Source: Patiria miniata (taxonomy: Eukaryota > Echinodermata > Asteroidea > Valvatida > Asterinidae). Taken from it: a DNA stretch of 64,000 nt. The stretch's first letter is position 1; the number at the start of each line of letters is the position of its first letter. This document shows, in pieces, positions 1 to 12,400 of the stretch. Position numbers and translations under genes: made by a program. Below the pieces are notes generated by a model. It was not told the origin of the DNA. It did not search any database and saw only the letters and a program-made list of their open reading frames with translations. The stretch covers positions 10,987,176 through 11,051,175 of the forward strand of contig NW_024037056.1 of NCBI RefSeq assembly GCF_015706575.1, read 5' to 3'.

Positions 1-3000
1 CATGAGTCGCGGTCTAAAGGTACCTTAACATTGATGGATTTTGACAAACTATACTTGTTGGATAGCGGATGAATAGGCCAACAAGCTGACAAATTTGCTA
101 GGCTTCAGACTTGAAACTTTTGGAGTGAGCCCCAGACGTAGGTGCATGATGCCCCCAGTTTCGTTTTTGTGCAGTAAGTCCCATAGCAAGGGCTGTCAGC
201 GCCAGCCGACATGGCTCTCATGAGTCGCGGTCTAAAGGTACCTTAACATGGATGGATTTTGACAAACTATACCTTGGTGGATAGCAGATGAATAGGCCAA
301 CAAGCTGACAAATTTGCAAGGCTTCAGACTTGAAACTTTTGGAGTGAGCCCCAGACGTAGGTGCATGATGCCCCCAGTTTCGTTTTTGTGCAGTAAGTCC
401 CATAGCAAGGGCTGTCAGCGCCAGCCGACATGGCTCTCATGAGTCGCGGTCTAAAGGTACCTTAACATGGATGGATTTTGACAAACTATACCTTGGTGGA
501 TAGCAGATGAATAGGCCAACAAGCCGACAAATTTGCAAGGCTTCAGACTTGAAACTTTTGGAGTGAGCCCCAGACGTAGGTGCATGATGCCCCCAGTTTC
601 GTTTTTGTGCAGTAAGTCCCATAGCAAGGGCTGTCAGCGCCAGCCGACATGGCTCTCATGAGTCGCGGTCTAAAGGTACCTTAACATGGATGGATTTTGA
701 CAAACTATACTTGTTGGATAGCGGATGAATAGGCCAACAAGCTGACAAATTGCAAGGCTTCAGACTTGAAACTTTTGGAGTGAGCCCCAGACGTAGGTGC
801 ATGATGCCCCCAGTTTCGTTTTTGTGCAGTGAGTCCCATAGCAAGGGCTGTCAGCGCCAGCCGACATGGCTCTCATGAGTCGCGGTCTAAAGGTACCTTA
901 ACATGGATGGATTTTGACAAACTATACTTGTGGATAGCGGATGAATAGGCCAACAAGCTGACAAATCGGCAAGGCTTCAGACTTGAAACTTTTGGAGTGA
1001 GCCCCAGACGTAGGTGCATGATGCCCCCAGTTTCGTTTTTGTGCAGTAAGTCCCATAGCAAGGGCTGTCAGCGCCAGCCGACATGGCTCTCATGAGTCGC
1101 GGTCTAAAGGTACCTTAACATGGATGGATTTTGACAAACTATACTTGGTGGATAGCAGATGAATAGGCCAACAAGCTGACAAATTTGCAAGGCTTCAGAC
1201 TTGAAACTTTTGGAGTGAGCCCCAGACGTAGGTGCATGATGCCCCCAGTTTCGTTTTTGTGCAGTAAGTCCCATAGCAAGGGCTGTCAGCGCCAGCCGAC
1301 ATGGCTCTCATGAGTCGCGGTCTAAAGGTACCTTAACATGGATGGATTTTGACAAACTATACCTTGGTGGATAGCGGATGAATAGGCCAACAAGCCGACA
1401 AATTTGCAGGCTTCAGACTTGAAACTTTTGGAGTGAGCCCCAGACGTAGGTGCATGATGCCCCCAGTTTCGTTTTTGTGCAGTAAGTCCCATAGCAAGGG
1501 CTGTCAGCGCCAGCCGACATGGCTCTCATGAGTCGCGGTCTAAAGGTACCTTAAAATAAATGGATTTTGACAAACTATACCTTGGTGGATAGCGGATGAA
1601 TAGGCCAACAAGCCACAAATTTGCAAGGCTTCAGACTTGAAACTTTTGGAGTGAGCTCCAGACGTAGGTGCATGATGCCCCCAGTTTCGTTTTTGTGCAG
1701 TAAGTCCCATAGCAAGGGCTGTCAGCGCCAGCCGACATGGCTCTCATGAGTCGCGGTCTAAAGGTACCTTAACATGGATGGATTTTGACAAACTATACCT
1801 TGGTGGATAGCAGATGAATAGGCCAACAAGCCGACAAATTTGCAAGGCTTCAGACTTGAAACTTTTGGAGTGAGCCCCAGACGTAAGCATGATGCCCCCA
1901 GTTTCGTTTTTGTGCAGTAAGTCCCATAGCAAGGGCTGTCAGCGCCAGCCGACATGGCTCTCATGAGTCGCGGTCTAAAGGTACCTTAACATGGATGGAT
2001 TTTGACAAACTATACCTTGTGGATAGCAGATGAATAGGCCAACAAGCCGACAATTTGCAGGCTTCAGACTTGAAACTTTTGGAGTGAGCCCCAGACGTAG
2101 GTGCATGATGCCCCCAGTTTCGTTTTTGTGCAGTAAGTCCCATAGCAAGGGCTGTCAGCGCCAGCCGACATGGCTCTCATGAGTCGCGGTCTAAAGGTAC
2201 CTTAACATGGATGGATTTTGACAAACTATACCTTGGTGGATAGCGGATGAATAGGCCAACAAGCCGACAAATTGGAAGGCTTCAGACTTGAAACTTTTGG
2301 AGTGAGCCCCAGACGTAGGTGCATGATGCCCCCAGTTTCGTTTTTGTGCAGTAAGTCCCATAGCAAGGGCTGTCAGCGCCAGCCGACATGGCTCTCATGA
2401 GTCGCGGTCTAAAGGTACCTTAACATGGATGGATTTTGACAAACTATACCTTGGTGGATAGCGGATGAATAGGCCAACAAGCCTACAAATTTGCAAGGCT
2501 TCAGACTTGAAACTTTTGGAGTGAGCCCCAGACGTAGGTGCATGATGCCCCCAGTTTCGTTTTTGTGCAGTAAGTCCCATAGCAAGGGCTGTCAGCGCCA
2601 GCCGACATGGCTCTCATGAGTCGCGGTCTAAAGGTACCTTAACATGGATGGATTTTGACAAACTATACCTTGGTGGATAGCGGATGAATAGGCCAACAAG
2701 CCCACAAATTTGCAAGGCTTCAGACTTGAAACTTTTGGAGTGAGCCCCAGACGTAGGTGCATGATGCCCCCAGTTTCGTTTTTGTGCAGTAAGTCCCATA
2801 GCAAGGGCTGTCAGCGCCAGCCGACATGGCTCTCATGAGTCGCGGTCTAAAGGTACCTTAACATGGATGGATTTTGACAAACTATACCTTGGTGGATAGC
2901 GGATGAATAGGCCAACAAGCCCACAAATTTGCAAGGCTTCAGACTTGAAACTTTTGGAGTGAGCCCCAGACGTAGGTGCATGATGCCCCCAGTTTCGTTT

Positions 3001-3480
3001 TTGTGCAGTAAGTCCCATAGCAAGGGCTGTCAGCGCCAGCCGACATGGCTCTCATGAGTCGCGGTCTAAAGGTACCTTAACATGGATGGATTTTGACAAA
3101 CTATACCTTGGTGGATAGCGGATGAATAGGCCAACAAGCCACAAATTTGCAAGGCTTCAGACTTGAAACTTTTGGAGTGAGCCCCAGACGTAGGTGCATG
3201 ATGCCCCCAGTTTCGTTTTTGTGCAGTAAGTCCCATAGCAAGGGCTGTCAGCGCCAGCCGACATGGCTCTCATGAGTCGCGGTCTAAAGGTACCTTAACA
3301 TGGATGGATTTTGACAAACTATACCTTGGTGGATAGCGGATGAATAGGCCAACAAGCCACAAATTTGCAAGGCTTCAGACTTGAAACTTTTGGAGTGAGC
3401 CCCAGACGTAGGTGCATGATGCCCCCAGTTTCGTTTTTGTGCAGTAAGTCCCATAGCAAGGGCTGTCAGCGCCAGCCGAC
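1..3480. repeat. Satellite sub-region with variant units
   Basis: Units here differ from the array consensus more than those that follow. Recurrent differences are AGCAGATG instead of AGCGGATG, and CAAGCTGAC or CAAGCCGAC instead of CAAGCCCAC, with some one-base deletions (for example AAATTGCAAGG near 747 and AAGCCACAAA near 1611, 3138 and 3356). The variants fade by about 2.7 kb. This looks like a distinct, less homogenised sub-block of the array; it is not necessarily the array edge, since satellite starts at base 1. Confidence 0.85.
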
Positions 3481-6400
3481 ATGGCTCTCATGAGTCGCGG
3501 TCTAAAGGTACCTTAACATGGATGGATTTTGACAAACTATACCTTGGTGGATAGCGGATGAATAGGCCAACAAGCCCACAAATTTGCAGGGCTTCAGACT
3601 TGAAACTTTTGGAGTGAGCCCCAGACGTAGGTGCATGATGCCCCCAGTTTCGTTTTTGTGCAGTAAGTCCCATAGCAAGGGCTGTCAGCGCCAGCCGACA
3701 TGGCTCTCATGAGTCGCGGTCTAAAGGTACCTTAACATGGATGGATTTTGACAAACTATACCTTGGTGGATAGCGGATGAATAGGCCAACAAGCCCACAA
3801 ATTTGCAAGGCTTCAGACTTGAAACTTTTGGAGTGAGCCCCAGACGTAGGTGCATGATGCCCCCAGTTTCGTTTTTGTGCAGTAAGTCCCATAGCAAGGG
3901 CTGTCAGCGCCAGCCGACATGGCTCTCATGAGTCGCGGTCTAAAGGTACCTTAACATGGATGGATTTTGACAAACTATACCTTGGTGGATAGCGGATGAA
4001 TAGGCCAACAAGCCCACAAATTTGCAAGGCTTCAGACTTGAAACTTTTGGAGTGAGCCCCAGACGTAGGTGCATGATGCCCCCAGTTTCGTTTTTGTGCA
4101 GTAAGTCCCATAGCAAGGGCTGTCAGCGCCAGCCGACATGGCTCTCATGAGTCGCGGTCTAAAGGTACCTTAACATGGATGGATTTTGACAAACTATACC
4201 TTGGTGGATAGCGGATGAATAGGCCAACAAGCCCACAAATTTGCAAGGCTTCAGACTTGAAACTTTTGGAGTGAGCCCCAGACGTAGGTGCATGATGCCC
4301 CCAGTTTCGTTTTTGTGCAGTAAGTCCCATAGCAAGGGCTGTCAGCGCCAGCCGACATGGCTCTCATGAGTCGCGGTCTAAAGGTACCTTAACATGGATG
4401 GATTTTGACAAACTATACCTTGGTGGATAGCGGATGAATAGGCCAACAAGCCCACAAATTTGCAAGGCTTCAGACTTGAAACTTTTGGAGTGAGCCCCAG
4501 ACGTAGGTGCATGATGCCCCCAGTTTCGTTTTTGTGCAGTAAGTCCCATAGCAAGGGCTGTCAGCGCCAGCCGACATGGCTCTCATGAGTCGCGGTCTAA
4601 AGGTACCTTAACATGGATGGATTTTGACAAACTATACCTTGGTGGATAGCGGATGAATAGGCCAACAAGCCCACAAATTTGCAAGGCTTCAGACTTGAAA
4701 CTTTTGGAGTGAGCCCAGACGTAGGTGCATGATGCCCCCAGTTTCGTTTTTGTGCAGTAAGTCCCATAGCAAGGGCTGTCAGCGCCAGCCGACATGGCTC
4801 TCATGAGTCGCGGTCTAAAGGTACCTTAACATGGATGGATTTTGACAAACTATACCTTGGTGGATAGCGGATGAATAGGCCAACAAGCCCACAAATTTGC
4901 AAGGCTTCAGACTTGAAACTTTTGGAGTGAGCCCCAGACGTAGGTGCATGATGCCCCCAGTTTCGTTTTTGTGCAGTAAGTCCCATAGCAAGGGCTGTCA
5001 GCGCCAGCCGACATGGCTCTCATGAGTCGCGGTCTAAAGGTACCTTAACATGGATGGATTTTGACAAACTATACCTTGGTGGATAGCGGATGAATAGGCC
5101 AACAAGCCCACAAATTTGCAAGGCTTCAGACTTGAAACTTTTGGAGTGAGCCCAGACGTAGGTGCATGATGCCCCCAGTTTCGTTTTTGTGCAGTAAGTC
5201 CCATAGCAAGGGCTGTCAGCGCCAGCCGACATGGCTCTCATGAGTCGCGGTCTAAAGGTACCTTAACATGGATGGATTTTGACAAACTATACCTTGGTGG
5301 ATAGCGGATGAATAGGCCAACAAGCCCACAAATTTGCAAGGCTTCAGACTTGAAACTTTTGGAGTGAGCCCCAGACGTAGGTGCATGATGCCCCCAGTTT
5401 CGTTTTTGTGCAGTAAGTCCCATAGCAAGGGCTGTCAGCGCCAGCCGACATGGCTCTCATGAGTCGCGGTCTAAAGGTACCTTAACATGGATGGATTTTG
5501 ACAAACTATACCTTGGTGGATAGCGGATGAATAGGCCAACAAGCCCACAAATTTGCAAGGCTTCAGACTTGAAACTTTTGGAGTGAGCCTCAGACGTAGG
5601 TGCATGATGCCCCCAGTTTCGTTTTTGTGCAGTAAGTCCCATAGCAAGGGCTGTCAGCGCCAGCCGACATGGCTCTCATGAGTCGCGGTCTAAAGGTACC
5701 TTAACATGGATGGATTTTGACAAACTATACCTTGGTGGATAGCGGATGAATAGGCCAACAAGCCCACAAATTTGCAAGGCTTCAGACTTGAAACTTTTGG
5801 AGTGAGCCCCAGACGTAGGTGCATGATGCCCCCAGTTTCGTTTTTGTGCAGTAAGTCCCATAGCAAGGGCTGTCAGCGCCAGCCGACATGGCTCTCATGA
5901 GTCGCGGTCTAAAGGTATCTTAACATGGATGGATTTTGACAAACTATACCTTGGTGGATAGCGGATGAATAGGCCAACAAGCCCACAAATTTGCAAGGCT
6001 TCAGACTTGAAACTTTTGGAGTGAGCCCCAGACGTAGGTGCATGATGCCCCCAGTTTCGTTTTTGTGCAGTAAGTCCCATAGCAAGGGCTGTCAGCGCCA
6101 GCCGACATGGCTCTCATGAGTCGCGGTCTAAAGGTACCTTAACATGGATGGATTTTGACAAACTATACCTTGGTGGATAGCGGATGAATAGGCCAACAAG
6201 CCCACAAATTTGCAAGGCTTCAGACTTGAAACTTTTGGAGTGAGCCCCAGACGTAGGTGCATGATGCCCCCAGTTTCGTTTTTGTGCAGTAAGTCCCATA
6301 GCAAGGGCTGTCAGCGCCAGCCGACATGGCTCTCATGAGTCGCGGTCTAAAGGTATCCTAACATGGATGGATTTTGACAAACTATACCTTGGTGGATAGC

Positions 6401-9400
6401 GGATGAATAGGCCAACAAGCCCACAAATTTGCAAGGCTTCAGACTTGAAACTTTTGGAGTGAGCCCCAGACGTAGGTGCATGATGCCCCCAGTTTCGTTT
6501 TTGTGCAGTAAGTCCCATAGCAAGGGCTGTCAGCGCCAGCCGACATGGCTCTCATGAGTCGCGGTCTAAAGGTACCTTAACATGGATGGATTTTGACAAA
6601 CTATACCTTGGTGGATAGCGGATGAATAGGCCAACAAGCCCACAAATTTGCAAGGCTTCAGACTTGAAACTTTTGGAGTGAGCCCCAGACGTAGGTGCAT
6701 GATGCCCCCAGTTTCGTTTTTGTGCAGTAAGTCCCATAGCAAGGGCTGTCAGCGCCAGCCGACATGGCTCTCATGAGTCGCGGTCTAAAGGTACCTTAAC
6801 ATGGATGGATTTTGACAAACTATACCTTGGTGGATAGCGGATGAATAGGCCAACAAGCCCACAAATTTGCAGGCTTCAGACTTGAAACTTTTGGAGTGAG
6901 CCCCAGACGTAGGTGCATGATGCCCCCAGTTTCGTTTTTGTGCAGTAAGTCCCATAGCAAGGGCTGTCAGCGCCAGCCGACATGGCTCTCATGAGTCGCG
7001 GTCTAAAGGTACCTTAACATGGATGGATTTTGACAAACTATACCTTGGTGGATAGCGGATGAATAGGCCAACAAGCCCACAAATTTGCAGGCTTCAGACT
7101 TGAAACTTTTGGAGTGAGCCCCAGACGTAGGTGCATGATGCCCCCAGTTTCGTTTTTGTGCAGTAAGTCCCATAGCAAGGGCTGTCAGCGCCAGCCGACA
7201 TGGCTCTCATGAGTCGCGGTCTAAAGGTACCTTAACATGGATGGATTTTGACAAACTATACCTTGGTGGATAGCGGATGAATAGGCCAACAAGCCCACAA
7301 ATTTGCAAGGCTTCAGACTTGAAACTTTTGGAGTGAGCCCCAGACGTAGGTGCATGATGCCCCCAGTTTCGTTTTTGTGCAGTAAGTCCCATAGCAAGGG
7401 CTGTCAGCGCCAGCCGACATGGCTCTCATGAGTCGCGGTCTAAAGGTACCTTAACATGGATGGATTTTGACAAACTATACCTTGGTGGATAGCGGATGAA
7501 TAGGCCAACAAGCCCACAAATTTGCAAGGCTTCAGACTTGAAACTTTTGGAGTGAGCCCCAGACGTAGGTGCATGATGCCCCCAGTTTCGTTTTTGTGCA
7601 GTAAGTCCCATAGCAAGGGCTGTCAGCGCCAGCCGACATGGCTCTCATGAGTCGCGGTCTAAAGGTACCTTAACATGGATGGATTTTGACAAACTATACC
7701 TTGGTGGATAGCGGATGAATAGGCCAACAAGCCCACAAATTTGCAAGGCTTCAGACTTGAAACTTTTGGAGTGAGCCCCAGACGTAGGTGCATGATGCCC
7801 CCAGTTTCGTTTTTGTGCAGTAAGTCCCATAGCAAGGGCTGTCAGCGCCAGCCGACATGGCTCTCATGAGTCGCGGTCTAAAGGTACCTTAACATGGATG
7901 GATTTTGACAAACTATACCTTGGTGGATAGCGGATGAATAGGCCAACAAGCCCACAAATTTGCAAGGCTTCAGACTTGAAACTTTTGGAGTGAGCCCCAG
8001 ACGTAGGTGCATGATGCCCCCAGTTTCGTTTTTGTGCAGTAAGTCCCATAGCAAGGGCTGTCAGCGCCAGCCGACATGGCTCTCATGAGTCGCGGTCTAA
8101 AGGTACCTTAACATGGATGGATTTTGACAAACTATACCTTGGTGGATAGCGGATGAATAGGCCAACAAGCCCACAAATTTGCAAGGCTTCAGACTTGAAA
8201 CTTTTGGAGTGAGCCCCAGACGTAGGTGCATGATGCCCCCAGTTTCGTTTTTGTGCAGTAAGTCCCATAGCAAGGGCTGTCAGCGCCAGCCGACATGGCT
8301 CTCATGAGTCGCGGTCTAAAGGTACCTTAACATGGATGGATTTTGACAAACTATACCTTGGTGGATAGCGGATGAATAGGCCAACAAGCCCACAAATTTG
8401 CAAGGCTTCAGACTTGAAACTTTTGGAGTGAGCCCCAGACGTAGGTGCATGATGCCCCCAGTTTCGTTTTTGTGCAGTAAGTCCCATAGCAAGGGCTGTC
8501 AGCGCCAGCCGACATGGCTCTCATGAGTCGCGGTCTAAAGGTACCTTAACATGGATGGATTTTGACAAACTATACCTTGGTGGATAGCGGATGAATAGGC
8601 CAACAAGCCCACAAATTTGCAAGGCTTCAGACTTGAAACTTTTGGAGTGAGCCCCAGACGTAGGTGCATGATGCCCCCAGTTTCGTTTTTGTGCAGTAAG
8701 TCCCATAGCAAGGGCTGTCAGCGCCAGCCGACATGGCTCTCATGAGTCGCGGTCTAAAGGTACCTTAACATGGATGGATTTTGACAAACTATACCTTGGT
8801 GGATAGCGGATGAATAGGCCAACAAGCCCACAAATTTGCAAGGCTTCAGACTTGAAACTTTTGGAGTGAGCCCCAGACGTAGGTGCATGATGCCCCCAGT
8901 TTCGTTTTTGTGCAGTAAGTCCCATAGCAAGGGCTGTCAGCGCCAGCCGACATGGCTCTCATGAGTCGCGGTCTAAAGGTACCTTAACATGGATGGATTT
9001 TGACAAACTATACCTTGGTGGATAGCGGATGAATAGGCCAACAAGCCCACAAATTTGCAGGGCTTCAGACTTGAAACTTTTGGAGTGAGCCCCAGACGTA
9101 GGTGCATGATGCCCCCAGTTTCGTTTTTGTGCAGTAAGTCCCATAGCAAGGGCTGTCAGCGCCAGCCGACATGGCTCTCATGAGTCGCGGTCTAAAGGTA
9201 CCTTAACATGGATGGATTTTGACAAACTATACCTTGGTGGATAGCGGATGAATAGGCCAACAAGCCCACAAATTTGCAAGGCTTCAGACTTGAAACTTTT
9301 GGAGTGAGCCCCAGACGTAGGTGCATGATGCCCCCAGTTTCGTTTTTGTGCAGTAAGTCCCATAGCAAGGGCTGTCAGCGCCAGCCGACATGGCTCTCAT

Positions 9401-12400
9401 GAGTCGCGGTCTAAAGGTACCTTAACATGGATGGATTTTGACAAACTATACCTTGGTGGATAGCGGATGAATAGGCCAACAAGCCCACAAATTTGCAAGG
9501 CTTCAGACTTGAAACTTTTGGAGTGAGCCCCAGACGTAGGTGCATGATGCCCCCAGTTTCGTTTTTGTGCAGTAAGTCCCATAGCAAGGGCTGTCAGCGC
9601 CAGCCGACATGGCTCTCATGAGTCGCGGTCTAAAGGTACCTTAACATGGATGGATTTTGACAAACTATACCTTGGTGGATAGCGGATGAATAGGCCAACA
9701 AGCCCACAAATTTGCAAGGCTTCAGACTTGAAACTTTTGGAGTGAGCCCCAGACGTAGGTGCATGATGCCCCCAGTTTCGTTTTTGTGCAGTAAGTCCCA
9801 TAGCAAGGGCTGTCAGCGCCAGCCGACATGGCTCTCATGAGTCGCGGTCTAAAGGTACCTTAACATGGATGGATTTTGACAAACTATACCTTGGTGGATA
9901 GCGGATGAATAGGCCAACAAGCCCACAAATTTGCAAGGCTTCAGACTTGAAACTTTTGGAGTGAGCCCCAGACGTAGGTGCATGATGCCCCCAGTTTCGT
10001 TTTTGTGCAGTAAGTCCCATAGCAAGGGCTGTCAGCGCCAGCCGACATGGCTCTCATGAGTCGCGGTCTAAAGGTACCTTAACATGGATGGATTTTGACA
10101 AACTATACCTTGGTGGATAGCGGATGAATAGGCCAACAAGCCCACAAATTTGCAAGGCTTCAGACTTGAAACTTTTGGAGTGAGCCCCAGACGTAGGTGC
10201 ATGATGCCCCCAGTTTCGTTTTTGTGCAGTAAGTCCCATAGCAAGGGCTGTCAGCGCCAGCCGACATGGCTCTCATGAGTCGCGGTCTAAAGGTACCTTA
10301 ACATGGATGGATTTTGACAAACTATACCTTGGTGGATAGCGGATGAATAGGCCAACAAGCCCACAAATTTGCAAGGCTTCAGACTTGAAACTTTTGGAGT
10401 GAGCCCCAGACGTAGGTGCATGATGCCCCCAGTTTCGTTTTTGTGCAGTAAGTCCCATAGCAAGGGCTGTCAGCGCCAGCCGACATGGCTCTCATGAGTC
10501 GCGGTCTAAAGGTACCTTAACATGGATGGATTTTGACAAACTATACCTTGGTGGATAGCGGATGAATAGGCCAACAAGCCCACAAATTTGCAAGGCTTCA
10601 GACTTGAAACTTTTGGAGTGAGCCCCAGACGTAGGTGCATGATGCCCCCAGTTTCGTTTTTGTGCAGTAAGTCCCATAGCAAGGGCTGTCAGCGCCAGCC
10701 GACATGGCTCTCATGAGTCGCGGTCTAAAGGTACCTTAACATGGATGGATTTTGACAAACTATACCTTGGTGGATAGCGGATGAATAGGCCAACAAGCCC
10801 ACAAATTTGCAAGGCTTCAGACTTGAAACTTTTGGAGTGAGCCCCAGACGTAGGTGCATGATGCCCCCAGTTTCGTTTTTGTGCAGTAAGTCCCATAGCA
10901 AGGGCTGTCAGCGCCAGCCGACATGGCTCTCATGAGTCGCGGTCTAAAGGTACCTTAACATGGATGGATTTTGACAAACTATACCTTGGTGGATAGCGGA
11001 TGAATAGGCCAACAAGCCCACAAATTTGCAAGGCTTCAGACTTGAAACTTTTGGAGTGAGCCCCAGACGTAGGTGCATGATGCCCCCAGTTTCGTTTTTG
11101 TGCAGTAAGTCCCATAGCAAGGGCTGTCAGCGCCAGCCGACATGGCTCTCATGAGTCGCGGTCTAAAGGTACCTTAACATGGATGGATTTTGACAAACTA
11201 TACCTTGGTGGATAGCGGATGAATAGGCCAACAAGCCCACAAATTTGCAAGGCTTCAGACTTGAAACTTTTGGAGTGAGCCCCAGACGTAGGTGCATGAT
11301 GCCCCCAGTTTCGTTTTTGTGCAGTAAGTCCCATAGCAAGGGCTGTCAGCGCCAGCCGACATGGCTCTCATGAGTCGCGGTCTAAAGGTACCTTAACATG
11401 GATGGATTTTGACAAACTATACCTTGGTGGATAGCGGATGAATAGGCCAACAAGCCCACAAATTTGCAAGGCTTCAGACTTGAAACTTTTGGAGTGAGCC
11501 CCAGACGTAGGTGCATGATGCCCCCAGTTTCGTTTTTGTGCAGTAAGTCCCATAGCAAGGGCTGTCAGCGCCAGCCGACATGGCTCTCATGAGTCGCGGT
11601 CTAAAGGTACCTTAACATGGATGGATTTTGACAAACTATACCTTGGTGGATAGCGGATGAATAGGCCAACAAGCCCACAAATTTGCAAGGCTTCAGACTT
11701 GAAACTTTTGGAGTGAGCCCCAGACGTAGGTGCATGATGCCCCCAGTTTCGTTTTTGTGCAGTAAGTCCCATAGCAAGGGCTGTCAGCGCCAGCCGACAT
11801 GGCTCTCATGAGTCGCGGTCTAAAGGTACCTTAACATGGATGGATTTTGACAAACTATACCTTGGTGGATAGCGGATGAATAGGCCAACAAGCCCACAAA
11901 TTTGCAAGGCTTCAGACTTGAAACTTTTGGAGTGAGCCCCAGACGTAGGTGCATGATGCCCCCAGTTTCGTTTTTGTGCAGTAAGTCCCATAGCAAGGGC
12001 TGTCAGCGCCAGCCGACATGGCTCTCATGAGTCGCGGTCTAAAGGTACCTTAACATGGATGGATTTTGACAAACTATACCTTGGTGGATAGCGGATGAAT
12101 AGGCCAACAAGCCCACAAATTTGCAAGGCTTCAGACTTGAAACTTTTGGAGTGAGCCCCAGACGTAGGTGCATGATGCCCCCAGTTTCGTTTTTGTGCAG
12201 TAAGTCCCATAGCAAGGGCTGTCAGCGCCAGCCGACATGGCTCTCATGAGTCGCGGTCTAAAGGTACCTTAACATGGATGGATTTTGACAAACTATACCT
12301 TGGTGGATAGCGGATGAATAGGCCAACAAGCCCACAAATTTGCAAGGCTTCAGACTTGAAACTTTTGGAGTGAGCCCCAGACGTAGGTGCATGATGCCCC

